Source of the DNA: Lachnospiraceae bacterium AB2028 | GTDB lineage: Bacteria; Bacillota; Clostridia; Lachnospirales; Lachnospiraceae | Length of the DNA stretch: 64,000 bases | Direction of reading: 5' to 3' | NCBI GenBank assembly: GCA_000621425.1 | Contig: KK211276.1 | Location: 62,001-126,000, forward strand | Shown here: one piece after another, positions 50,093 to 58,575 of the stretch | Numbering within the stretch: position 1 is the first letter of the stretch | Layout of the letters: every line of letters begins with the position of its first letter | Notes under the pieces: model-generated | What the model saw: the letters and a program-made list of their open reading frames with translations, nothing else | What the model was told of the DNA's origin: nothing | The model's database searches: none | Program-made: the position numbers and the translations under genes

Positions 50093-50884
50093 TTAAACCT
50101 CTCTCTTATTCTTTTTCGGTGCCGTCAGTACATTGACAGACACAAGCAGCAATACCGTTATGATAAATATTACTGTTGAAAGCGCATACATGCTGGGCTC
50201 AATGCCCCTTCTCTTTTCCGCATATACCATGGTGGAAAGATTATCAAATCCTGCACCTTTAGTAAAAAACGTTATCACGAAATCATCCATGGACATGGTA
50301 ACTGCCATAAAGAATCCGGCAAGCATCCCCGGAATGATCTCCGGAAGTATTACTTTGAAAAATGAATATACAGGCCCGCCGCCTAAGTCCCTGGCCGCCT
50401 CATATGTACTCACATCGATCTGATTAAAGCGTGGCATAATATTCAGTATCACATAGGGAATATTAAAGGTAATATGCGCAAGCAGTACACTGGTAAAGTT
50501 AAGTTTCATGAAACTCATGAAGAAAAGCATCATTGCGATACCGGTAACTATATCCGCATTCAGCATGGGAATATTTGTTACTGTCATAACCAGGGAATAC
50601 TGCCTTTTATTCATAGCATCAATGCCTATGCAGGCCACAAGACCGATCAGCGTGGCAACCACCGCACTTATAAGCGCTAGCGCTATGGTATTGCCAAATG
50701 CATTCATTATCCTTGTGGAACGGAACATATCCGCATACCACTTTAATGAAAATCCGCCCCAGGAAGCATAAGTCTTCTTGGAATTAAATGACAGCACAAT
50801 AAGCACCAGGATAGGTGCATACATAAAGATCATAACTATTGCAACATAAAATTTGCAGAAAAAACGCTTAAGTCCGTCTACCAT
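50093..50884 (-). CDS. potC: Spermidine/putrescine ABC transporter, permease PotC
   Basis: A 263-residue permease with about six membrane segments. The EAA-type loop that contacts the ATPase reads YEAARDLGGGPVYSFFKVILPEIIPG. Its start overlaps the end of potB and it ends 4 bases before potD. Confidence 0.94.
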   Translation of the reverse strand: MVDGLKRFFCKFYVAIVMIFMYAPILVLIVLSFNSKKTYASWGGFSLKWYADMFRSTRIMNAFGNTIALALISAVVATLIGLVACIGIDAMNKRQYSLVMTVTNIPMLNADIVTGIAMMLFFMSFMKLNFTSVLLAHITFNIPYVILNIMPRFNQIDVSTYEAARDLGGGPVYSFFKVILPEIIPGMLAGFFMAVTMSMDDFVITFFTKGAGFDNLSTMVYAEKRRGIEPSMYALSTVIFIITVLLLVSVNVLTAPKKNKREV

Positions 50885-51696
50885 ACATTAGACTCCCTGT
50901 CTTTTCCTTCATGCTTTTCTGTGAAAAGCAGACCTATTATAACAAATATTAATAATGCGAATGAAAGTCCCGATCCAAGATTATAATCAGCCGTCGTCAG
51001 GAATTCCTGCTCTATAATATTTCCCAAAAGCTGTATCTTACCGCCGCCTAACAGCTCCGGTATAACGAAGGATGTAAGCGAAGGAATGAATACCATTGTA
51101 ATTCCGCTGATAATGCCTGCTTTTGACAAGGGTATCATTATCTTGAATATCTTCTCAAATTTGGATGCCCCCAGGTCTGCTGCCGCATCAATGATGTCAT
51201 CCTCTATATCCATCACCGCATTGTATATCGGCAGTATCATATAGGGCAGGAAATCATAGACTATGCCGAAAACTATGGCCCCTTTTGTATTGAGCATAGT
51301 AAAAGGTCCCAGGCCCACAAGCCCGATGATCGTATTGATTATTCCGTTCTTATTGAGAATTATCTGAAGTGCCATGATACGAAGCACTGAATTCATCCAC
51401 ATAGGAAGTATAAGTACCATGAGCATGGTACTCTTATTCTTAAGGTCTAAGCTTCTCATCACCAGAGCCAGCGGATATGCGATCAAAAGGCATATTACCG
51501 TACAGATAAGCGAAAGCTCCAATGAAAGCAATGTAGCCTTGATGTGATTTGAATCAAGGATGGCAAAAACATTGGAAAGGGTTATGCTTCCGTCCTTTGT
51601 CGTAAAGGCATAGTAGGCCACAAAAACAAGCGGAACCACTATAAATGCCACCATCCATATGATATATGGCAATGCTACGAATTTACGCTTCATCAC
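50878..51696 (-). CDS. potB: Spermidine/putrescine ABC transporter, permease PotB
   Basis: A 272-residue permease with about six membrane segments and the loop IDAAADLGASKFEKIFKIMIPLSKAG. The start overlaps the potA stop and the end overlaps potC, so the subunits are translationally coupled. Confidence 0.94.
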   Translation of the reverse strand: MMKRKFVALPYIIWMVAFIVVPLVFVAYYAFTTKDGSITLSNVFAILDSNHIKATLLSLELSLICTVICLLIAYPLALVMRSLDLKNKSTMLMVLILPMWMNSVLRIMALQIILNKNGIINTIIGLVGLGPFTMLNTKGAIVFGIVYDFLPYMILPIYNAVMDIEDDIIDAAADLGASKFEKIFKIMIPLSKAGIISGITMVFIPSLTSFVIPELLGGGKIQLLGNIIEQEFLTTADYNLGSGLSFALLIFVIIGLLFTEKHEGKDRESNVW

Positions 51697-52766
51697 TACT
51701 CCTTATGATTAACCTCTTCGTCTTCAGATTCAGGCTTATTCATTATCTGAATATTAAAAGGTTTCACATACAGATCAATATCCATTCCCGGCTCATGATA
51801 CTCAGTCGTGTGTATCATCCAGTTTATTCCTATGCCTTCGGCAAATATCTCATAATGCACGCCCTTGAACAGAATGGAGGATACCTTAGCAGGGAATATT
51901 CCTTCTCCCCTCTTCCTTATCTCCATATCCTCAGGACGGATGACCACATCCACAGGTTTGTTCTCACCAAAGCCCTTGTCGACACATGCAAACTTCGTGC
52001 CGTTTATCTCAACCAGCTCATCACGGATCATCGTTGCCCCTAAAAGATTCGCATCACCGATAAAGTCAGCCACGAATGCATTCTGGGGCTCATTGTATAT
52101 GTCCTCAGGAGTTCCAATCTGCTGTATGTAGCCCTGGTTCATTACCACGATCTTGTCGGACATGGTAAGTGCTTCCTCCTGGTCGTGAGTAACAAAGATA
52201 AAGGTTATGCCCAGCTCTTTCTTTAAGCGGATCAACTCCTTCTGCATGTCCTGTCTGAGTTTAAGATCCAAAGCTCCCAAAGGCTCATCCAAAAGCAGAA
52301 CCTTAGGCTCGTTAACTATGGCCCTTGCAATAGCAATACGCTGCTGCTGGCCGCCGCTTAATGAACGGGGCTTTCTCTTTTCATACCCCTGAAGGTTTAC
52401 TAACTCCAGCGCGTAATTTATCTTGTCACGGATGTATTTTTCATCCTTCTTTTTAACCCTTAAGCCGAAGGCTATATTGTCTTCCACTGTCATATGGGGA
52501 AAGAGCGCATATTTTTGGAATACGGTATTAAGGGGCCGCTTTTCTGTAGGCATGGATGTAATATCCTCACCGTCCATAAGAACCTTGCCCGAATCCGGAG
52601 TTACAAAGCCGCCTATAATCCTTAAGGTAGTAGTCTTTCCGCAGCCGGAAGGACCCAAGAGCGTAACAAATTCATTCCGCTTTATATCTAGCGAAAGATC
52701 CTCAAGGACCATAGTCCCGTCAAATGATTTGTTTATTCCTACTAGGTTTAAAATATCCGTATCCAT
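51696..52766 (-). CDS. potA: Spermidine/putrescine ABC transporter, ATPase PotA
   Basis: The 356-residue ATPase of the polyamine importer: Walker [13 protein letters not shown], signature [14 protein letters not shown], Walker [13 protein letters not shown], switch His in [10 protein letters not shown], and a C-terminal TOBE-like regulatory part (about 250-345). First gene of potABCD; the 100 bases upstream separate it from the CorC/HlyC gene. Confidence 0.95.
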   Translation of the reverse strand: MDTDILNLVGINKSFDGTMVLEDLSLDIKRNEFVTLLGPSGCGKTTTLRIIGGFVTPDSGKVLMDGEDITSMPTEKRPLNTVFQKYALFPHMTVEDNIAFGLRVKKKDEKYIRDKINYALELVNLQGYEKRKPRSLSGGQQQRIAIARAIVNEPKVLLLDEPLGALDLKLRQDMQKELIRLKKELGITFIFVTHDQEEALTMSDKIVVMNQGYIQQIGTPEDIYNEPQNAFVADFIGDANLLGATMIRDELVEINGTKFACVDKGFGENKPVDVVIRPEDMEIRKRGEGIFPAKVSSILFKGVHYEIFAEGIGINWMIHTTEYHEPGMDIDLYVKPFNIQIMNKPESEDEEVNHKE

Positions 52767-52867
52767 TTCAATTCCTCACCAGTTCATTCTGCCGGTAAAG
52801 CGCATAAAACAAGCCAACTTACATTATATCAGATTTCAGTCATTCCTTCCATGAGTAACTATGTCCA

Positions 52868-54241
52868 TCAGCTTTCCGATTCCTCATCATTTTCCTTGGC
52901 GGGAAGATATGCCAGAACCGAAAGTATCCTGTTATTTTCTGCCTTTTCAACCTTCAGAAGTGTGCCGTCCTCAAGGGTTACTTCTTCCCCTTCCTCCGGC
53001 AGCCTGTCATCAAGGTATTCTATGATAATGCCGCCTATGGAATCATAATCCTCACTTTCAAACTCCGTTCCTATGGCATCGTTTATGTCGTCCAGCTTCA
53101 TGGTACCTTCTATGCGGTACACACCATCTTCTAACTTGCAGATCATTTCTTCTTCATCATAGTCATACTCATCACGGATTTCGCCGAATATCTCTTCCAC
53201 CATGTCTTCCAGCGTGATCATTCCCTCTGCAGCACCGTATTCGTTAAGCACAATAGTCAGGGGAACGCTTTTTTCACGCATCTCGCTCATCAGCTCAGAC
53301 ACCTTTTTGTACTCATAGGTATAATAAACATCACGCATAAGATCCCTTAAATGGAACTTATCCGGATTCTCAACGAACAGCATGTCCTTTACATTAAGGA
53401 CACCGATGATATTGTCAGGCGAATCTTCATAAATAGGGATTCTTGTATACATGTTTTCCCTGAATATATCCATCAGTTCCTCGTAGGGCGTGTGGAAATC
53501 AGCAGTGACCATATTTACCCTCGGAACCATAATGTCCTTGGCCACTGCATCTGAAAAGTCAAACATATTATGGATCATCTCTCGCTCGCCGGATTCTATG
53601 ACACCCTGGGAATGGCTTGTATCCACATAGGAAAGCAGTTCGCTTTCAGATATGCTGACGATTTTTTTCTCGGGATCAATACGCATAAGCCTGAGCAGGC
53701 CGTTGGAAAGCTTATCTATAATAAATACGATAGGAAAAAGCACGAACATCAGTAGCCTGATTATGGGTGCATAGGCAAAGGCCATCTTTTCATTCTTGAG
53801 CATGGCCGTAGTCTTAGGAACGATTTCCCCGAAAAGAAGAACCACCACAGTCAAAAGGCCGGTCGCAATACCCACAGCCCATGAGCCGAAGATATCCGTG
53901 GCCAAGACAGTAGCCAGGGCAGATGCTGAAATATTCACAATATTATTGCCTACAAGTATGGTTGTAAGCATCCTGCTGTAGCTGGAAAGAATATCGGAAA
54001 CCATAGCCGCCCTTGCGGAACCGGACTCCACCTGAGTCTTAAGCCTGGTTCTGTTTAAAGTAGAAAATGCAGTCTCCGCTGATGAAAAAAAAGAAGAACA
54101 CATTACAAGAAGAATGAGCACGAAAAGGCCTATAGCATTTTTCTCCGTGAAAGCTATATCTATGCCGGATACACCATCAACTATGCTGCCTGTCGTATCT
54201 GAAAAAACCATTGCCATTTCCCGCATCTGTTTTATGATCAC
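52868..54241 (-). CDS. CNNM/CorC (HlyC)-family membrane protein
   Basis: A 457-residue protein with an N-terminal CNNM (DUF21) membrane domain (about 35-210, four membrane segments; SSFFSSAETAFSTLNRTRLK), a pair of CBS domains (about 225-350; MVPRVNMVTADFHTPYEELMDIF) and a C-terminal CorC/HlyC domain (about 365-450). Members are linked to magnesium and other divalent-cation efflux or tolerance. The GTG at 54241 overlaps the rlmB stop (GTGA); ATG codons slightly downstream are alternatives because the ribosome binding site is weak. Confidence 0.92.
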   Translation of the reverse strand: MIIKQMREMAMVFSDTTGSIVDGVSGIDIAFTEKNAIGLFVLILLVMCSSFFSSAETAFSTLNRTRLKTQVESGSARAAMVSDILSSYSRMLTTILVGNNIVNISASALATVLATDIFGSWAVGIATGLLTVVVLLFGEIVPKTTAMLKNEKMAFAYAPIIRLLMFVLFPIVFIIDKLSNGLLRLMRIDPEKKIVSISESELLSYVDTSHSQGVIESGEREMIHNMFDFSDAVAKDIMVPRVNMVTADFHTPYEELMDIFRENMYTRIPIYEDSPDNIIGVLNVKDMLFVENPDKFHLRDLMRDVYYTYEYKKVSELMSEMREKSVPLTIVLNEYGAAEGMITLEDMVEEIFGEIRDEYDYDEEEMICKLEDGVYRIEGTMKLDDINDAIGTEFESEDYDSIGGIIIEYLDDRLPEEGEEVTLEDGTLLKVEKAENNRILSVLAYLPAKENDEESES

Positions 54242-55137
54242 TTCTTCTTAAGCCGCTGTCTGACAACTTCATAGGAAAGTACTGCAGCAGCTACTGAAAC
54301 ATTAAGGGAATCCAGCGCACCTTTCATGGGAATGCTGACATGTATATCGCACTTTTCACTGACTAAACGGCTTACGCCTGCGCCTTCCGAGCCAACCACT
54401 ATGCCTATAGGCCCTGTAAGATTGCAGTCATACATCACATCGCCGTCCATCTCAGCGCTTGCAAACCACATACCTTTTTCTTTTAGTTCTTCAATAGTCC
54501 TCGAAAGATTAGTAACCTTTGCAACCGGCACATAGTTTATTGCCCCGGCGGAAGCCCTTGCAACAGTGGATGTGAGCCCCACAGCCCTGTTTTTGGGAAT
54601 GATCACGCCGTGTGCACCTACCTGGCATGCCGTCCTTATTATTGCGCCTAAATTATGGGGATCTTCTACGCCGTCAAGCAAAAACACAAAAGGCTCTTCG
54701 CCCCTTTTTTCAGCAAGTGCAAATATGTCCTCCACTTCAGCATATTCATAAGCTGCAGATGTGGCAATAACACCCTGATGCATGCCTGTCTCGCTCATAT
54801 GATCCAGGAAACTCTTGTCCACGAAGCGGACAATGGTATCACTTTTATGCGCAAGACGCTTTATGGTCTGAATAGGACCGTCCTGGCAGCCGTCAAGTAT
54901 ATAGATCTTGTCAATGGTCTTGCCTGAACGGTATGCTTCTATAACAGCATTCCTGCCTTCTATACGGTTCTCGTTAACAGTTGCTGATTCTTCCGCTGCA
55001 TCATACAGCTCAGTCTTTCTCGCTGTCGAAGCGTGTTCTACAGCATCAGCAGTCTTTTCCGACCTTCTTATATCATTTATTTTTTTGCGCGGATCCGGAT
55101 GTGCCGGAGGCCTTTTTCCATTCTTGAAATTCTTCAT
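54238..55137 (-). CDS. rlmB: 23S rRNA (guanosine-2'-O)-methyltransferase RlmB
   Basis: A 299-residue SPOUT methyltransferase for the 2'-O of a 23S rRNA guanosine. The first 60 residues are a charged extension; then a substrate-binding domain (about 58-135; EGRNAVIEAYRSGKTIDKIYILDG) and the SpoU fold with LDGVEDPHNLGAIIRTA, VGLTSTVARASAGA, GIVVGSEGAGVS and IPMKGALDSLNVSVAA. Part of the cysS-mrnC-rlmB order seen across Firmicutes. Confidence 0.95.
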   Translation of the reverse strand: MKNFKNGKRPPAHPDPRKKINDIRRSEKTADAVEHASTARKTELYDAAEESATVNENRIEGRNAVIEAYRSGKTIDKIYILDGCQDGPIQTIKRLAHKSDTIVRFVDKSFLDHMSETGMHQGVIATSAAYEYAEVEDIFALAEKRGEEPFVFLLDGVEDPHNLGAIIRTACQVGAHGVIIPKNRAVGLTSTVARASAGAINYVPVAKVTNLSRTIEELKEKGMWFASAEMDGDVMYDCNLTGPIGIVVGSEGAGVSRLVSEKCDIHVSIPMKGALDSLNVSVAAAVLSYEVVRQRLKKK

Positions 55138-55149
55138 TTTTAATATTCC

Positions 55150-55575
55150 TTATTCAGCCAGATACTCTATTCCCTTTAAAATAAGTTCCTCTGCCCTCTT
55201 GGCCTGACCGTCCAGATAAAGAAAGCCTATTACAGCCTCCAGTCCGGTAGCCCTGCGGTAATCAGCAGGCTCAGCATTCTTAGGCATAGTGTGGGATTTG
55301 GAATTTCTCCCCCTTTTGAATACTGCCAGCTCGTCTTCAGTGAATTCTTCCGTATCTACGTAGTGCCTTGCTATTGCAGCCTGGGATGATGCCCGTACCA
55401 AGCCGGTCACCTTTTTATGCAGCTTTTCAACCTGCATGTTTCCTGCTGACACTACATATGTGCGGACTACCATTTCATAATATGCATCACCTATGTAGGC
55501 AAGCACCAGCGGCGACAGCTGACGGGCATCGCCCTGACCATTCAAAGCTATAGTCTCATTTATGCCTTGTGCCAC
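55150..55575 (-). CDS. mrnC: Mini-ribonuclease III
   Basis: A 141-residue RNase III without the double-stranded RNA-binding domain, acting on 23S rRNA ends in relatives. Catalytic acidic motifs are visible in AYIGDAYYEMVVR and GLEAVIGFLYLDG. Its start overlaps the end of cysS by 16 bases. The gene order matches the family's usual context. Confidence 0.94.
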   Translation of the reverse strand: MAQGINETIALNGQGDARQLSPLVLAYIGDAYYEMVVRTYVVSAGNMQVEKLHKKVTGLVRASSQAAIARHYVDTEEFTEDELAVFKRGRNSKSHTMPKNAEPADYRRATGLEAVIGFLYLDGQAKRAEELILKGIEYLAE

Positions 55576-56981
55576 TTTACACCCTCTCTTGTATCTTCAA
55601 GGATTATTCCCTTTGCCGCAAGTTCATCCCTTATTGCATCAGCCTTAGCAAAATCCTTTGCCTTCTTTGCAGCCTTTCTCTCCTCGATCTTCTTTGCCAC
55701 ATATTTCTCGGTTTCTTCATCAACGCTTTCACCGGCATCTTCTGACAGTGCATCAGCACGCTTTATCAGATCAAGGGAAAGAACTTCATCAAAGCTGTCT
55801 GCCAATGCACGCTTAGTAGCATCACTGATATCAGCCTTTAATACATCATACAGAACCGTGAAAGCCATGGAAGTATTTACATCATCAGTCAGGGTTTCCG
55901 TGAACTTCTGTCTGTATTCATCAAACTTATCCTGCTGTATCTCGCCATCTTTAGAAAGCTGGGCGATACGCTTAATAAGCTTTTCATATGCGCCTGTCAT
56001 GCTCTCAAGCACGTCGTATGAAAATTCTAAAGGTTTCCTGTAATGTGACTGCAGACAGAAAAATCTGTAAGCTAAAGGATCATAGCCCTTTTCCTGAAGT
56101 ACGCTTACAGTCAGGAATTCTCCGGATGACTTACTCATCTTGCCGTTCTTATCTACGAGATGATGAACATGGAACCAGTATTTGCACCAGGGATGTCCTA
56201 AAAATGCCTCGCTCTGCGCGATCTCATTTGTATGATGTGGGAAGATATTGTCAACACCGCCACAATGGATATCCATGTGCTCGCCAAGGTGCTTAATACC
56301 TATGCATGAGCACTCTATATGCCAGCCGGGATAGCCATAGCCCCAGGGACTGTGCCACTTAAGCTCCTGGTCATCAAATTTGGACTTGGTAAACCAGAGA
56401 ACAAAGTCGCTGCGGTTGCGCTTATTTGTATCCTCGTCAACGTCGTCCCTTACACCAACCATAAGGTCGTTCTCATTGACATTGCTGTTGGAAAGCACAT
56501 AATAGTTCTCAAGTTTTGATGTATCAAAATATACATTCTCTCCTGCCTGGTATGCATAGCCTTTTTCCAGCAGTACCTCTATCATATTTATGAATTCAGG
56601 TATGCAGTGGGTTGCAGGCTCTATTACATCAGGCATGCCAATATTGAGCTTTGCAAAATCCTTAAAAAATGCTTCTGTATAATAATCCGCGATTTCCAGT
56701 ACAGTCTTATGCTCACGCTTTGCGCCCTTGAGCATCTTGTCCTCGCCGGTATCTGCGTCACTGGTAAGATGTCCCACATCCGTAATATTCATTACGCGCT
56801 TTACATCATATCCCGCATATCTCATAGTCTTAACTAACACATCTTCGCAGATGTAACTTCTAAGATTTCCGATATGCGCAAAATGATATACCGTGGGTCC
56901 ACAGGTATACATCTTTACTTTTCCTTCTTCAAAAGGCACAAATTCCTCAACCAGTCTGCTTTTTGTATTATAGAGTCTCAT
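55560..56981 (-). CDS. cysS: Cysteinyl-tRNA synthetase
   Basis: Charges tRNA-Cys. The 473-residue protein has the class I motifs HFAHIGNLRSY (HIGH) and GKMSKSSGEF (KMSKS), and zinc ligands in MYTCGPTVY and ECSCIGIKHLGEHMDIHCGG. Length is normal. First gene of cysS-mrnC-rlmB, with its own extended -10 promoter and the same GGA-loop leader hairpin as pyk. Confidence 0.97.
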   Translation of the reverse strand: MRLYNTKSRLVEEFVPFEEGKVKMYTCGPTVYHFAHIGNLRSYICEDVLVKTMRYAGYDVKRVMNITDVGHLTSDADTGEDKMLKGAKREHKTVLEIADYYTEAFFKDFAKLNIGMPDVIEPATHCIPEFINMIEVLLEKGYAYQAGENVYFDTSKLENYYVLSNSNVNENDLMVGVRDDVDEDTNKRNRSDFVLWFTKSKFDDQELKWHSPWGYGYPGWHIECSCIGIKHLGEHMDIHCGGVDNIFPHHTNEIAQSEAFLGHPWCKYWFHVHHLVDKNGKMSKSSGEFLTVSVLQEKGYDPLAYRFFCLQSHYRKPLEFSYDVLESMTGAYEKLIKRIAQLSKDGEIQQDKFDEYRQKFTETLTDDVNTSMAFTVLYDVLKADISDATKRALADSFDEVLSLDLIKRADALSEDAGESVDEETEKYVAKKIEERKAAKKAKDFAKADAIRDELAAKGIILEDTREGVKWHKA

Positions 56982-56994
56982 TTCTTCCCTTTCC

Positions 56995-57011
56995 GCAGCA
57001 TTCCCTGCCGC
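56995..57011 (-). promoter_or_regulatory. Leader hairpin with GGA loop upstream of cysS
   Basis: Minus-strand GCGGCA / TGCTGC around GGGAA, 13 bases before the cysS ATG. It differs from the pyk hairpin (3113-3129) by one loop base, while the surrounding sequence differs freely. Confidence 0.45.
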
Positions 57012-57030
57012 TTCATAACACTAAGTGCTA

Positions 57031-57039
57031 ATTATATCA
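57031..57039 (-). promoter_or_regulatory. Extended -10 promoter of cysS
   Basis: Minus-strand TGATATAAT (57039-57031). Just upstream, GCTGTAT (57048-57054) and ATACAGC (57066-57072) form an inverted repeat over the -35 area, which may be a regulator site. Confidence 0.5.
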
Positions 57040-57083
57040 GATTTTATGCTGTATTGCTAAATTTCATACAGCGTGAATTTCTT

Positions 57084-57803
57084 TCAGACTTCTATCTTTT
57101 TATACTTCTTCTTTTCTTTTTTCTCTTTATCTTTCTTTTGCTGTTTCTTCTTCTGGGCTTTATCTGATTTATCCTTTTTGCTTTTCTTAGGTTCCTTCCC
57201 TGTATCTTTGGAATCCCTGAGAGCCTTTATGGCAGGACAACCGCCATTTGCACCGGCGCACCCCTGTCCGCTTGCGCACCCCTGAGCTCCTGTCATTCCC
57301 TTATCAGTAACATCAACTGAAACCGCATCATCATAACTGCTGAGCAGACATACAGCCTGGGCCGATATGCCTTCTTCACGTCCGGTAAAACCAAGATGCT
57401 CCTCTGTAGTAGCCTTTATGCTTACCCTGGATATATCAATTCCCAGATCCTCTGCAACATTTGCACGCATGCTATCAATATAAGGTCTCATCTTCGGTGC
57501 CTGAGCGATTACCGTTGCATCCACGTTTTCTATAATAAAACCCTTCTCACTTATCATATCCGCAACGCGCCTTAAAAGCCCCCTGCTATCCGCGCCTTTA
57601 TACTCATCCGATGTATCTGGAAAATGCAGGCCGATATCCCCCAATGCAGCTGCGCCAAGCAGTGCATCAGATATGGCATGGAGAAGAACATCCGCATCAG
57701 AATGTCCTGCCAGACCTTTCTTATATGGTATATCCACACCGCCTATTATCAGTTTCCTGCCTTCCACAAGCCTGTGTACATCATATCCGCTTCCTATTCT
57801 CAT
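57084..57803 (-). CDS. ispF: 2-C-methyl-D-erythritol 2,4-cyclodiphosphate synthase with C-terminal extension
   Basis: Forms the cyclodiphosphate intermediate of the MEP isoprenoid pathway. Residues 1-158 are a complete IspF: metal ligands Asp8 and His10 (GYDVHR), His42 region [22 protein letters not shown] and [17 protein letters not shown]. Beyond the usual end there are 80 more residues: a Gly/Ala/Cys segment (about 175-193, three Cys) and a Lys-rich tail of about 45 residues. The tail is not known in the family and may bind nucleic acid or another protein, or be unstructured. Confidence 0.93.
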   Translation of the reverse strand: MRIGSGYDVHRLVEGRKLIIGGVDIPYKKGLAGHSDADVLLHAISDALLGAAALGDIGLHFPDTSDEYKGADSRGLLRRVADMISEKGFIIENVDATVIAQAPKMRPYIDSMRANVAEDLGIDISRVSIKATTEEHLGFTGREEGISAQAVCLLSSYDDAVSVDVTDKGMTGAQGCASGQGCAGANGGCPAIKALRDSKDTGKEPKKSKKDKSDKAQKKKQQKKDKEKKEKKKYKKIEV

Positions 57804-57837
57804 AACTCCTCCATACTTATATCTATTACAATTCTAC

Positions 57838-58527
57838 TTACATATATTTTCTGTACTTACCGTACTCTCCTGCATCAATTTCACGATCCAGAGGCTCATT
57901 GAAAAGGATCCGTCTTGTATCCAGATCATCCTGCTTAACTATGCGCCCACGCCTGTCATAATATGTGATTATTGATGTATTGCGGGCAGGGGTACCTTCA
58001 AGTTCCGGGATTTCGAACGAAGATCCTTTGTTTATCCTATTTGTTCCTGTTTTCTTTATTTCTGCAGACTCTTTTTCTACGGATACTTTCTCGTCTTCAG
58101 CAGGCACATCATGACTTGATGCCTCAGAATTTAGACCAGCCGCGTCAGTACTTTCTTCGCTCCCCTCTGCTTTTTTTTCATCATTCCCATACCAGACAAA
58201 ATCAAGTATCTTTTTAAACAGGTTCTTTATAACCCGCGAGATATTCTCAAAAAGTGCATCTGTATAGGGAGACTCCGTCTTCTCTTTTTCTTCCGGCTTT
58301 GATATGGTACTTTCGTATGTATCCTTTTTCTCACCGGATAATTTATTGTTAAGGGCCAGTCCACCTTCGTTTCTTTTTTCCTCAGGTTCCCTGTCCCATA
58401 CCACACCACGCTCATCATGGTCAAGTAAAAAAGCCGGCACACTGGCAGCATCTACCTTTTTCCGCTGCCCCGTAGCCTGGGTATAGGAATTAGTGTAAAT
58501 ATTGCTGTTGTCGACTCTGTTTACCAT
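57838..58527 (-). CDS. Hypothetical, mostly disordered protein (229 aa)
   Basis: Not recognised. The 229-residue protein is rich in Glu, Lys and Ser with little predicted order, apart from an amphipathic helix around LFENISRVIKNLFKKILDFVW (about 93-115) and a conserved-looking end (SIITYYDRRGRIVKQDDLDTRRILF). No signal or membrane segment is clear. It lies between the repeat protein and ispF on the same strand. Confidence 0.65.
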   Translation of the reverse strand: MVNRVDNSNIYTNSYTQATGQRKKVDAASVPAFLLDHDERGVVWDREPEEKRNEGGLALNNKLSGEKKDTYESTISKPEEKEKTESPYTDALFENISRVIKNLFKKILDFVWYGNDEKKAEGSEESTDAAGLNSEASSHDVPAEDEKVSVEKESAEIKKTGTNRINKGSSFEIPELEGTPARNTSIITYYDRRGRIVKQDDLDTRRILFNEPLDREIDAGEYGKYRKYM

Positions 58528-58575
58528 TTATTAATGACTTATTAATCTGCTACAGATAATCAATCTGTACCGTTT

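Noticed and set aside
56982-57083. T-box riboswitch before cysS
   Set aside because: The gap is only about 100 bases, and no specifier stem or T-box TGGNACC sequence is seen.
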